From NCBI GenBank assembly GCA_037893225.1, contig JAZGUH010000323.1, positions 930,001 through 994,000 on the forward strand: 64,000 nucleotides of DNA, written 5' to 3'. The notes beneath the pieces are model-generated. The model did no database searches, was not told where the DNA came from, and saw only the letters and a list, made by a program, of their open reading frames with translations. A program made the translations under genes and the position numbers. The number at the start of each line of letters is the position of its first letter. Positions within the stretch are counted from its first letter, which is position 1. This stretch comes from Hippasteria phrygiana (lineage: Eukaryota; Echinodermata; Asteroidea; Valvatida; Goniasteridae). Of this stretch, positions 12,401-25,178 are shown in pieces.

Positions 12401-13959
12401 CCTTTTATTTATTGCTCCATGCCTGTCAAATTCCCTGGGGTATGGACTTGCTTTACTCATTCATAATTGCATGAAATATCAACCAAATGCAGTAATTTTG
12501 ACATGTATGGATAGCGTAGATCTGGCGCTACATGTTGCAATCATCGGCGGCTTCTTAGAGTTCAAACTTGTGGAGAAAATTCAAACCTCGCCATGTTTAT
12601 TTTCTTTCCGGCCAACATCTGTGTACATATTACCTTCTATTTATTGCTCCATGCATGTCAAATTCCCTGGGGTATGGACTTGCTTTATTCATTCATAATT
12701 GCATGAAATATCAACCAAATGCAGTAATTTTGACATGTATGTATAGCTTAGATCTGGCGCTACATGTTGCAATCATCGGCGGCTTCCTAGAGTTAAAACT
12801 TGTGGAGAAAATTCAAACCTCGCAATGTTTATTTTCTTTCCGGCCAACATCTGTGTGCATATTACCTTCTATTTATTGCTCCATGCCTGTCAAATTCCCT
12901 GGGGTATGGTCTTGCTTTACTCATTCATAATTGCATGAAATATCAACCAAATGCAGTAATTTTGACATGTATGGATAGCTTAGATCTGGCGCTACATGTT
13001 GCAATCATCGGCGGCTTCTTAGAGTTAAAACTTGTGGAGAAAATTCAAACCTCGCAATGTTTATTTTCTTTCCGGCCAACATCTGTGTACATATTACCGT
13101 CTATTTATTGCTCCATGCATGTCAAATTCCCTTGGGTATGGACTTGCTTTACTCATTCATAATTGCATGAAATATCAACCAAATGCAGTAATTGTGACAT
13201 GTATGGATAGCTTAGATCTGGCGCTACATGTTGCAATCTTCGGCGGCTTCCTAGAGTTAAAACTTGTGGAGAAAATTCAAACCTCGCAATGTTTATTTTC
13301 TTTCCGGCCAACATCTGTGTACATGTTACCGTCTATTTATTGCTCCATGCATGTCAAATTCCCTGGGGTATGGACTTGCTTTACTCATTCATAATTGCAT
13401 GAAATATCAACCAAATTCAGTAATTGTGACATGTATGGATAGCTTAGATCTGGCGCTACATGTTGCAATCATCGGCGGCTTCCTAGAGTTAAAACTTGTG
13501 GAGAAAATTCAAACCTCGCAATGTTTATTTTCTTTCCGGCCAACATCTGTGTGCATATTACCTTTTATTTATTGCTCCATGCCTGTCAAATTCCCTGGGG
13601 TATGGTCTTGCTTTACTCATTCATAATTGCATGAAATATCAACCAAATGCAGTAATTGTGACATGTATGGATAGCTTAGATCTGGCGCTACATGTTGCAA
13701 TCATCGGCGGCTTCCTAGAGTTAAAACTTGTGGAGAAAATTCAAACCTCGCAATGTTTATTTTCTTTCCGGCCAACATCTGTGTGCATATTACCTTTTAT
13801 TTATTGCTCCATGCCTTTCAAATTCCCTGGGGTATGGTCTTGCTTTACTCATTCATAATTGCATGAAATATCAACCAAATGCAGTAATTTTGACATGTAT
13901 GTATAGCTTAGATCTGGCGCTACATGTTGCAATCTTCGGCGGCTTCCTAGAGTTAAAAC
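9456..13959 (+). repeat. Eleven-monomer tandem duplication, spacing 2551 bp
   Basis: Monomers from 9456 to about 11406 are repeated at 12007 to about 13957. The spacing is 11 monomers less the 1-bp deletion they contain. A rare allele, AAATCTCGC instead of AAACCTCGC, marks both copies at 9803 and 12354 and a third at 15138. The copies stop matching at the monomer near 13960, where a four-monomer duplication begins. Confidence 0.85.
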
Positions 13960-16743
13960 TTGTGGAGAAAATTCAAACCTCGCAATGTTTATTTTCTTTC
14001 CGGCCAACATCTGTGTACATATTACCGTCTATTTATTGCTCCATGCATGTCAAATTCCCTTGGGTATGGACTTGCTTTACTCATTCATAATTGCATGAAA
14101 TATCAACCAAATGCAGTAATTGTGACATGTATGGATAGCTTAGATCTGGCGCTACATGTTGCAATCTTCGGCGGCTTCCTAGAGTTAAAACTTGTGGAGA
14201 AAATTCAAACCTCGCAATGTTTATTTTCTTTCCGGCCAACATCTGTGTACATGTTACCGTCTATTTATTGCTCCATGCATGTCAAATTCCCTGGGGTATG
14301 GACTTGCTTTACTCATTCATAATTGCATGAAATATCAACCAAATTCAGTAATTGTGACATGTATGGATAGCTTAGATCTGGCGCTACATGTTGCAATCAT
14401 CGGCGGCTTCCTAGAGTTAAAACTTGTGGAGAAAATTCAAACCTCGCAATGTTTATTTTCTTTCCGGCCAACATCTGTGTGCATATTACCTTTTATTTAT
14501 TGCTCCATGCCTGTCAAATTCCCTGGGGTATGGTCTTGCTTTACTCATTCATAATTGCATGAAATATCAACCAAATGCAGTAATTGTGACATGTATGGAT
14601 AGCTTAGATCTGGCGCTACATGTTGCAATCATCGGCGGCTTCCTAGAGTTAAAACTTGTGGAGAAAATTCAAACCTCGCAATGTTTATTTTCTTTCCGGC
14701 CAACATCTGTGTGCATATTACCTTTTATTTATTGCTCCATGCCTTTCAAATTCCCTGGGGTATGGTCTTGCTTTACTCATTCATAATTGCATGAAATATC
14801 AACCAAATGCAGTAATTTTGACATGTATGTATAGCTTAGATCTGGCGCTACATGTTGCAATCTTCGGCGGCTTCCTAGAGTTAAAACTTGTGGAGAAAAT
14901 TCAAACCTCGCAATGTTTATTTTCTTTCCGGCCAACATCTGTGTACATGTTACCGTCTATTTATTGCTCCATGCATGTCAAATTCCCTGGGGTATGGACT
15001 TGCTTTACTCATTCATAATTGCATGAAATATCAACCAAATGCAGTAATTTTGACATGTATGTATAGCTTAGATCTGGCGCTACATGTTGCAATCATCGGC
15101 GGCTTCCTAGAGTTAAAACTTGTGGAGAAAATTCAAATCTCGCAATGTTTATTTTCTTTCCGGCCAACATCTGTGTGCATATTACCTTTTATTTATTGCT
15201 CCATGCCTGTCAAATTCCCTGGGGTATGGACTTGCTTTACTCATTCATAATTGCATGAAATATCAACCAAATGCAGTAATTTTGACATGTATGGATAGCG
15301 TAGATCTGGCGCTACATGTTGCAATCATCGGCGGCTTCTTAGAGTTCAAACTTGTGGAGAAAATTCAAACCTCGCCATGTTTATTTTCTTTCCGGCCAAC
15401 ATCTGTGTACATATTACCTTCTATTTATTGCTCCATGCATGTCAAATTCCCTGGGGTATGGACTTGCTTTATTCATTCATAATTGCATGAAATATCAACC
15501 AAATGCAGTAATTTTGACATGTATGTATAGCTTAGATCTGGCGCTACATGTTGCAATCATCGGCGGCTTCCTAGAGTTAAAACTTGTGGAGAAAATTCAA
15601 ACCTCGCAATGTTTATTTTCTTTCCGGCCAACATCTGTGTGCATATTACCTTCTATTTATTGCTCCATGCCTGTCAAATTCCCTGGGGTATGGTCTTGCT
15701 TTACTCATTCATAATTGCATGAAATATCAACCAAATGCAGTAATTTTGACATGTATGGATAGCTTAGATCTGGCGCTACATGTTGCAATCATCGGCGGCT
15801 TCTTAGAGTTAAAACTTGTGGAGAAAATTCAAACCTCGCAATGTTTATTTTCTTTCCGGCCAACATCTGTGTACATATTACCGTCTATTTATTGCTCCAT
15901 GCATGTCAAATTCCCTTGGGTATGGACTTGCTTTACTCATTCATAATTGCATGAAATATCAACCAAATGCAGTAATTGTGACATGTATGGATAGCTTAGA
16001 TCTGGCGCTACATGTTGCAATCTTCGGCGGCTTCCTAGAGTTAAAACTTGTGGAGAAAATTCAAACCTCGCAATGTTTATTTTCTTTCCGGCCAACATCT
16101 GTGTACATGTTACCGTCTATTTATTGCTCCATGCATGTCAAATTCCCTGGGGTATGGACTTGCTTTACTCATTCATAATTGCATGAAATATCAACCAAAT
16201 TCAGTAATTGTGACATGTATGGATAGCTTAGATCTGGCGCTACATGTTGCAATCATCGGCGGCTTCCTAGAGTTAAAACTTGTGGAGAAAATTCAAACCT
16301 CGCAATGTTTATTTTCTTTCCGGCCAACATCTGTGTGCATATTACCTTTTATTTATTGCTCCATGCCTGTCAAATTCCCTGGGGTATGGTCTTGCTTTAC
16401 TCATTCATAATTGCATGAAATATCAACCAAATGCAGTAATTGTGACATGTATGGATAGCTTAGATCTGGCGCTACATGTTGCAATCATCGGCGGCTTCCT
16501 AGAGTTAAAACTTGTGGAGAAAATTCAAACCTCGCAATGTTTATTTTCTTTCCGGCCAACATCTGTGTGCATATTACCTTTTATTTATTGCTCCATGCCT
16601 TTCAAATTCCCTGGGGTATGGTCTTGCTTTACTCATTCATAATTGCATGAAATATCAACCAAATGCAGTAATTTTGACATGTATGTATAGCTTAGATCTG
16701 GCGCTACATGTTGCAATCTTCGGCGGCTTCCTAGAGTTAAAAC
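12336..16743 (+). repeat. Twelve-monomer spaced duplication, 2784 bp
   Basis: Monomers from 12336 to about 13959 recur at 15120 to about 16743, exactly 12 times 232 apart. The AAATCTCGC marker sits at 12354 and 15138. Together with the 2551-bp copy starting at 9785 this gives three copies of the same run, with the four-monomer duplication inserted between the second and third. The following monomers at 16744 and 16976 match 11409 and 11641 at 5335 bp (23 monomers less 1). Confidence 0.82.
13032..14887 (+). repeat. Four-monomer tandem duplication, spacing 928 bp
   Basis: The monomers whose frames begin at 13032, 13264, 13496 and 13728 are repeated in the same order at 13960, 14192, 14424 and 14656. 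Shared markers include CCCTTGGGTATGG and the ATCTTCGG and CCTTTCAAATT alleles. This is a direct tandem duplication nested inside the larger 11- and 12-monomer pattern, and it ends where the third copy of the AAATCTCGC marker follows. Confidence 0.85.
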
Positions 16744-18367
16744 TTGTGGAGAAAATTCAAACCTCGCAATGTTTATTTTCTTTCCGGCCAACATCTGTGT
16801 ACATGTTACCGTCTATTTATTGCTCCATGCATGTCAAATTCCCTGGGGTATGGACTTGCTTTACTCATTCATAATTGCATGAAATATCAACCAAATTCAG
16901 TAATTGTGACATGTATGGATAGCTTAGATCTGGCGCTACATGTTGCAATCATCGGCGGCTTCCTAGAGTTAAAACTTGTGGAGAAAATTCAAACCTCGCA
17001 ATGTTTATTTTCTTTCCGGCCAACATCTGTGTGCATATTACCTTTTATTTATTGCTCCATGCATGTCAAATTCCCTTGGGTATGGACTTGCTTTACTCAT
17101 TCATAATTGCATGAAATATCAACCAAATGCAGTAATTGTGACATGTATGGATAGCTTAGATCTGGCGCTACATGTTGCAATCTTCGGCGGCTTCCTAGAG
17201 TTAAAACTTGTGGAGAAAATTCAAACCTCGCAATGTTTATTTTCTTTCCGGCCAACATCTGTGTACATGTTACCGTCTATTTATTGCTCCATGCATGTCA
17301 AATTCCCTGGGGTATGGACTTGCTTTACTCATTCATAATTGCATGAAATATCAACCAAATTCAGTAATTGTGACATGTATGGATAGCTTAGATCTGGCGC
17401 TACATGTTGCAATCATCGGCGGCTTCCTAGAGTTAAAACTTGTGGAGAAAATTCAAACCTCGCAATGTTTATTTTCTTTCCGGCCAACATCTGTGTGCAT
17501 ATTACCTTTTATTTATTGCTCCATGCCTGTCAAATTCCCTGGGGTATGGTCTTGCTTTACTCATTCATAATTGCATGAAATATCAACCAAATGCAGTAAT
17601 TGTGACATGTATGGATAGCTTAGATCTGGCGCTACATGTTGCAATCATCGGCGGCTTCCTAGAGTTAAAACTTGTGGAGAAAATTCAAACCTCGCAATGT
17701 TTATTTTCTTTCCGGCCAACATCTGTGTGCATATTACCTTTTATTTATTGCTCCATGCCTTTCAAATTCCCTGGGGTATGGTCTTGCTTTACTCATTCAT
17801 AATTGCATGAAATATCAACCAAATGCAGTAATTTTGACATGTATGTATAGCTTAGATCTGGCGCTACATGTTGCAATCTTCGGCGGCTTCCTAGAGTTAA
17901 AACTTGTGGAGAAAATTCAAACCTCGCAATGTTTATTTTCTTTCCGGCCAACATCTGTGTACATGTTACCGTCTATTTATTGCTCCATGCATGTCAAATT
18001 CCCTGGGGTATGGACTTGCTTTACTCATTCATAATTGCATGAAATATCAACCAAATTCAGTAATTGTGACATGTATGGATAGCTTAGATCTGGCGCTACA
18101 TGTTGCAATCATCGGCGGCTTCCTAGAGTTAAAACTTGTGGAGAAAATTCAAACCTCGCAATGTTTATTTTCTTTCCGGCCAACATCTGTGTGCATATTA
18201 CCTTGTATTTATTGCTCCATGCCTGTCAAATTCCCTGGGGTATGGTCTTGCTTTACTCATTCATAATTGCATGAAATATCAACCAAATGCAGTAATTTTG
18301 ACATGTATGGATAGCTTAGATTTGGCGCTACATGTTGCAATTATCGGCGGCTTCTTAGAGTTAACAC

Positions 18368-21300
18368 TTGTGGAGAAAATTCAAACCTCGCAATTTTTAT
18401 TTTCTTTCCGGCCAACATCTGTGTACATATTACCGTCTATTTATTGCTCCATGCATGTCAAATTCCCTGGGGTATGGACTCGCTTTACTCATTCATAATT
18501 GCATGAAATATCAACCAAATGCAGTAATTTTGACATGTATGTATAGCTTAGATCTGGCGCTACATGTTGCAATCATCGGCGGCTTCCTAGAGTTAAAACT
18601 TGTGGAGAAAATTCAAACCTCGCAATGTTTATTTTCTTTCCGGCCAACATCTGTGTGCATATTACCTTCTATTTATTGCTCCATGCCTGTCAAATTCCCT
18701 GGGGTATGGTCTTGCTTTACTCATTCATAATTGCATGAAATATCAACCAAATGCAGTAATTTTGACATGTATGGATAGCTTAGATCTGGCGCTACATGTT
18801 GCAATCATCGGCGGCTTCTTAGAGTTCAAACTTGTGGAGAAAATTCAAACCTCGCAATGTTTATTTTCTTTCCGGCCAACATCTGTGTACATATTACCGT
18901 CTATTTATTGCTCCATGCATGTCAAATTCCCTGGGGTATGGACTTGCTTTACTCATTCATAATTGCATGAAATATCAACCAAATGCAGTAATTGTGACAT
19001 GTATGGATAGCTTAGATCTGGCGCTACATGTTGCAATCATCGGCGGCTTCCTAGATTTAAAACTTGTGGAGAAAATTCAAACCTCGCAATGTTTATTTTC
19101 TTTCAGGCCAACATCTGTGTACATGTTACCGTCTATTTATTGCTCCATGCATGTCAAATTCCCTGGGGTATGGACTTGCTTTACTCATTCATAATTGCAT
19201 GAAATATCAACCAAATTCAGTAATTGTGACATGTATGGATAGCTTAGATCTGGCGCTACATGTTGCAATCATCGGCGGCTTCCTAGAGTTAAAACTTGTG
19301 GAGAAAATTCAAACCTCGCAATGTTTATTTTCTTTCCGGCCAACATCTGTGTGCATATTACCTTTTATTTATTGCTCCATGCCTGTCAAATTCCCTGGGG
19401 TATGGTCTTGCTTTACTCATTCATAATTGCATGAAATATCAACCAAATGCAGTAATTTTGACATGTATGGATAGCTTAGATCTGGCGCTACATGTTGCAA
19501 CCATCGGCGGCTTCTTAGAGTTCAAACTTGTGGAGAAAATTCAAACCTCGCAATGTTTATTTTCTTTCCGGCCAACATCTGTGTACATATTACCTTCTAT
19601 TTATTGCTCCATGCATGTCAAATTCCCTGGGGTATGGACTTGCTTTACTCATTCATAATTGCATGAAATATCAACCAAATGCAGTAATTGTGACATGTAT
19701 GGATAGCTTAGATCTGGCGCTACATGTTGCAATCATCGGCGGCTTCTTAGAGTTCAAACTTGTGGAGAAAATTCAAACATCGCAATGTTTATTTTCTTTC
19801 CGGCCAACATCTGTGTGCATATTACCTTCTATTTATTGCTCCATGCATGTCAAATTCCCTGGGGTATGGACTTGCTTTATTCATTCATAATTGCATGAAA
19901 TATCAACCAAATGCAGTAATTTTGACATGTATGTATAGCTTAGATCTGGCGCTACATGTTGCAATCATCGGCGGCTTCCTAGAGTTAAAACTTGTGGAGA
20001 AAATTCAAACCTCGCAATGTTTATTTTCTTTCCGGCCAACATCTGTGTGCATACATGTATTACCTTTTATTTATTGCTCCATGCCTGTCAAATTCCCTGG
20101 GGTATGGTCTTGCTTTACTCATTCATAATTGCATGAAATATCAACCAAATGCAGTAATTTTGACACGTATGTATAGCTTAGATCTGGCGCTACATGTTGC
20201 AATCATCGGCGGCTTCCTAGAGTTAAAACTTGTGGAGAAAATTCAAACCTCGCAATTTTTATTTTCTTTCCGGCCAACATCTGTGTGCATATTACCTTTT
20301 ATTTATTGCTCCATGCCTGTCAAATTCCCTGGGGTATGGACTTGCTTTACTCATTCATAATTGCATGAAATATCAACCAAATGCAGTAATTTTGACATGT
20401 ATGGATAGCTTAGATCTGGCGCTACATGTTGCAATCATCGGCGGCTTCTTAGAGTTCAAACTTGTGGAGAAAATTCAAACCTCGCAATGTTTATTTTCTT
20501 TCTGGCCAACATCTGTGTGCATATTACCTTCTATTTATTGCTCCATGCCTGTCAAATTCCCTGGGGTATGGACTTGCTTTACTCATTCATAATTGCATGA
20601 AATATCAACCAAATGCAGTAATTTTGACATGTATGGATAGCTTAGATCTGGCGCTACATGTTGCAACCATCGGCGGCTTCTTAGAGTTCAAACTTGTGGA
20701 GAAAATTCAAACCTCGCAATGTTTATTTTCTTTCCGGCCAACATCTGTGTACATATTACCTTCTATTTATTGCTCCATGCATGTCAAATTCCCTGGGGTA
20801 TGGACTTGCTTTACTCATTCATAATTGCATGAAATATCAACCAAATGCAGTAATTGTGACATGTATGGATAGCTTAGATCTGGCGCTACATGTTGCAATC
20901 ATCGGCGGCTTCTTAGAGTTCAAACTTGTGGAGAAAATTCAAACATCGCAATGTTTATTTTCTTTCCGGCCAACATCTGTGTGCATATTACCTTCTATTT
21001 ATTGCTCCATGCATGTCAAATTCCCTGGGGTATGGACTTGCTTTATTCATTCATAATTGCATGAAATATCAACCAAATGCAGTAATTTTGACATGTATGG
21101 ATAGCTTAGATTTGGCGCTACATGTTGCAATTATCGGCGGCTTCTTAGAGTTAACACTTGTGGAGAAAATTCAAACCTCGCAATTTTTATTTTCTTTCCG
21201 GCCAACATCTGTGTACATATTACCGTCTATTTATTGCTCCATGCATGTCAAATTCCCTGGGGTATGGACTCGCTTTACTCATTCATAATTGCATGAAATA

Positions 21301-22216
21301 TCAACCAAATGCAGTAATTTTGACATGTATGTATAGCTTAGATCTGGCGCTACATGTTGCAATCATCGGCGGCTTCCTAGAGTTAAAACTTGTGGAGAAA
21401 ATTCAAACCTCGCAATGTTTATTTTCTTTCCGGCCAACATCTGTGTGCATATTACCTTCTATTTATTGCTCCATGCCTGTCAAATTCCCTGGGGTATGGT
21501 CTTGCTTTACTCATTCATAATTGCATGAAATATCAACCAAATGCAGTAATTTTGACATGTATGGATAGCTTAGATCTGGCGCTACATGTTGCAATCATCG
21601 GCGGCTTCTTAGAGTTCAAACTTGTGGAGAAAATTCAAACCTCGCAATGTTTATTTTCTTTCCGGCCAACATCTGTGTACATATTACCGTCTATTTATTG
21701 CTCCATGCATGTCAAATTCCCTGGGGTATGGACTTGCTTTACTCATTCATAATTGCATGAAATATCAACCAAATGCAGTAATTGTGACATGTATGGATAG
21801 CTTAGATCTGGCGCTACATGTTGCAATCATCGGCGGCTTCCTAGAGTTAAAACTTGTGGAGAAAATTCAAACCTCGCAATGTTTATTTTCTTTCAGGCCA
21901 ACATCTGTGTACATGTTACCGTCTATTTATTGCTCCATGCATGTCAAATTCCCTGGGGTATGGACTTGCTTTACTCATTCATAATTGCATGAAATATCAA
22001 CCAAATTCAGTAATTGTGACATGTATGGATAGCTTAGATCTGGCGCTACATGTTGCAATCATCGGCGGCTTCCTAGAGTTAAAACTTGTGGAGAAAATTC
22101 AAACCTCGCAATGTTTATTTTCTTTCCGGCCAACATCTGTGTGCATATTACCTTTTATTTATTGCTCCATGCCTGTCAAATTCCCTGGGGTATGGTCTTG
22201 CTTTACTCATTCATAA
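18368..22216 (+). repeat. Block 18.4-19.4 kb repeated at 21.2-22.2 kb, spacing 2790 bp
   Basis: Four consecutive monomers starting at 18368 recur from 21158. The spacing is 12 monomers plus the 6-bp insertion at 20051. Shared rare alleles are the G-to-T change at monomer position 54 and GGACTCGCTTT instead of GGACTTGCTTT; a C-to-A change giving TTTCAGGCC marks both 19100s and 21890s monomers. The same run, apart from a few substitutions, also lies at 4915-5973. Confidence 0.82.
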
Positions 22217-24295
22217 TTGCATGAAATATCAACCAAATGCAGTAATTGTGACATGTATGGATAGCTTAGATCTGGCGCTACATGTTGCAATCATCGGCGG
22301 CTTCTTAGAGTTCAAACTTGTGGAGAAAATTCAAACATCGCAATGTTTATTTTCTTTCCGGCCAACATCTGTGTGCATATTACCTTCTATTTATTGCTCC
22401 ATGCATGTCAAATTCCCTGGGGTATGGACTTGCTTTATTCATTCATAATTGCATGAAATATCAACCAAATGCAGTAATTTTGACATGTATGTATAGCTTA
22501 GATCTGGCGCTACATGTTGCAATCATCGGCGGCTTCCTAGAGTTAAAACTTGTGGAGAAAATTCAAACCTCGCAATGTTTATTTTCTTTCCGGCCAACAT
22601 CTGTGTGCATACATGTATTACCTTTTATTTATTGCTCCATGCCTGTCAAATTCCCTGGGGTATGGTCTTGCTTTACTCATTCATAATTGCATGAAATATC
22701 AACCAAATGCAGTAATTTTGACACGTATGTATAGCTTAGATCTGGCGCTACATGTTGCAATCATCGGCGGCTTCCTAGAGTTAAAACTTGTGGAGAAAAT
22801 TCAAACCTCGCAATTTTTATTTTCTTTCCGGCCAACATCTGTGTGCATATTACCTTTTATTTATTGCTCCATGCCTGTCAAATTCCCTGGGGTATGGACT
22901 TGCTTTACTCATTCATAATTGCATGAAATATCAACCAAATGCAGTAATTTTGACATGTATGGATAGCTTAGATCTGGCGCTACATGTTGCAATCATCGGC
23001 GGCTTCTTAGAGTTCAAACTTGTGGAGAAAATTCAAACCTCGCAATGTTTATTTTCTTTCTGGCCAACATCTGTGTGCATATTACCTTCTATTTATTGCT
23101 CCATGCCTGTCAAATTCCCTGGGGTATGGACTTGCTTTACTCATTCATAATTGCATGAAATATCAACCAAATGCAGTAATTTTGACATGTATGGATAGCT
23201 TAGATCTGGCGCTACATGTTGCAACCATCGGCGGCTTCTTAGAGTTCAAACTTGTGGAGAAAATTCAAACCTCGCAATGTTTATTTTCTTTCCGGCCAAC
23301 ATCTGTGTACATATTACCTTCTATTTATTGCTCCATGCATGTCAAATTCCCTGGGGTATGGACTTGCTTTACTCATTCATAATTGCATGAAATATCAACC
23401 AAATGCAGTAATTGTGACATGTATGGATAGCTTAGATCTGGCGCTACATGTTGCAATCATCGGCGGCTTCTTAGAGTTCAAACTTGTGGAGAAAATTCAA
23501 ACATCGCAATGTTTATTTTCTTTCCGGCCAACATCTGTGTGCATATTACCTTCTATTTATTGCTCCATGCATGTCAAATTCCCTGGGGTATGGACTTGCT
23601 TTATTCATTCATAATTGCATGAAATATCAACCAAATGCAGTAATTTTGACATGTATGTATAGCTTAGATCTGGCGCTACATGTTGCAATCATCGGCGGCT
23701 TCCTAGAGTTAAAACTTGTGGAGAAAATTCAAACCTCGCAATGTTTATTTTCTTTCCGGCCAACATCTGTGTGCATACATGTATTACCTTTTATTTATTG
23801 CTCCATGCCTGTCAAATTCCCTGGGGTATGGTCTTGCTTTACTCATTCATAATTGCATGAAATATCAACCAAATGCAGTAATTTTGACACGTATGTATAG
23901 CTTAGATCTGGCGCTACATGTTGCAATCATCGGCGGCTTCCTAGAGTTAAAACTTGTGGAGAAAATTCAAACCTCGCAATTTTTATTTTCTTTCCGGCCA
24001 ACATCTGTGTGCATATTACCTTTTATTTATTGCTCCATGCCTGTCAAATTCCCTGGGGTATGGACTTGCTTTACTCATTCATAATTGCATGAAATATCAA
24101 CCAAATGCAGTAATTTTGACATGTATGGATAGCTTAGATCTGGCGCTACATGTTGCAATCATCGGCGGCTTCTTAGAGTTCAAACTTGTGGAGAAAATTC
24201 AAACCTCGCAATGTTTATTTTCTTTCTGGCCAACATCTGTGTGCATATTACCTTCTATTTATTGCTCCATGCCTGTCAAATTCCCTGGGGTATGA
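19760..24295 (+). repeat. Nested copies at 2558 and 1166 bp carrying the 6-bp insertion
   Basis: Monomers 19760-20824 recur at 22318-23382 (11 monomers plus 6 bp). The run at 22318-23150 recurs again at 23484-24295 (5 monomers plus 6 bp). All three contain the 238-bp monomer (insertions at 20051, 22609 and 23775) followed by a monomer with the otherwise rare GACACGTATG allele (near 20162, 22720 and 23887). The last copy differs by entering the 1-bp-deletion haplotype at 24294. Confidence 0.85.
20051..20060. repeat. 238-bp monomer: 6-bp insertion forming ATACATGTAT, first of fifteen
   Basis: Six bases, ACATGT, are added within TGTGCAT-ATTACC, creating the perfect 10-bp palindrome ATACATGTAT. 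The palindrome starts at 20051, 22609, 23775, 29816, 32143, 34932, 44218, 46080, 49798, 51196, 52826, 56776, 58174, 59340 and 61202. It is absent from the first 20 kb. The insertion is in multiples of three, so the recurrent open frame only gains two codons. The added bases could have been copied from ACATGTAT at monomer position 192-199. Confidence 0.95.
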
Positions 24296-25060
24296 CTTGC
24301 TTTACTCATTCATAATTGCATGAAATATCAATCAAATACAGTAATTTTGACATGTATGGATAGCTTAGATTTGGCGCTACATGTTGCAATTATCGGCGGC
24401 TTCTTAGAGTTAACACTTGTGGAGAAAATTCAAACCTCGCAATGTTTATTTTCTTTCCGGCCAACATCTGTGTACATATTACCTTCTATTTATTGCTCCA
24501 TGCCTGTCAAATTCCCTGGGGTATGGACTTGCTTTACTCATTCATAATTGCATGAAATATCAACCAAATGCAGTAATTTTGACATGTATGTATAGCTTAG
24601 ATCTGGCGCTACATGTTGCAATCATCGGCGGCTTCCTAGAGTTAAAACTTGTGGAGAAAATTCAAACCTCGCAATGTTTATTTTCTTTCCGGCCAACATC
24701 TGTGTGCATATTACCTTCTATTTATTGCTCCATGCCTGTCAAATTCCCTGGGGTATGGACTTGCTTTACTCATTCATAATTGCATGAAATATCAACCAAA
24801 TGCAGTAATTTTGACATGTATGGATAGCTTAGATCTGGCGCTACATGTTGCAATCATCGGCGGCTTCTTAGAGTTCAAACTTGTGGAGAAAATTCAAACC
24901 TCGCCATGTTTATTTTCTTTCCGGCCAACATCTGTGTACATATTACCGTCTATTTATTGCTCCATGCATGTCAAATTCCCTGGGGTATGGACTTGCTTTA
25001 CTCATTCATAATTGCATGAAATATCAACCAAATGCAGTAATTGTGACATGTATGGATAGC

Positions 25061-25064
25061 TTCG
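25061..25064 (+). repeat. TTCG allele at monomer position 209, about 24 copies, right part only
   Basis: GCTTAGATCTGG becomes GCTTCGATCTGG. This removes the AGATCT palindrome and adds a CpG. The first copy is here; I count about 24, all to the right of 25 kb, the last near 63419. It is nearly always in a monomer with the T-to-G allele at 189 and is followed by a monomer with ACATGT at 84-89, so it marks a spreading haplotype. Confidence 0.85.
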
Positions 25065-25174
25065 ATCTGGCGCTACATGTTGCAATCATCGGGGGCTTCC
25101 TAGAGTTAAAACTTGTGGAGAAAATTCAAACCTCGCAATGTTTATTTTCTTTCCGGCCAACATCTGTGTACATG

Positions 25175-25178
25175 TTTT
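25175..25178 (+). repeat. 234-bp monomer: 2-bp insertion, first of three
   Basis: CATGTTACCG becomes CATGTTTTACCG. The same change occurs at 25175-25178, 26801-26804 and 31216-31219. It shifts the recurrent open frame so that two frames fuse to about 198 codons. The change is best explained by slippage in a short T run followed by block duplication. The third copy has a different monomer context downstream, so an exchange occurred beside it. Confidence 0.93.

Noticed and set aside
25061..25075. CENP-B box beginning at the TTCG allele
   Set aside because: The A expected five bases after TTCG and the CGGG that should follow are missing, so the essential bases do not match.
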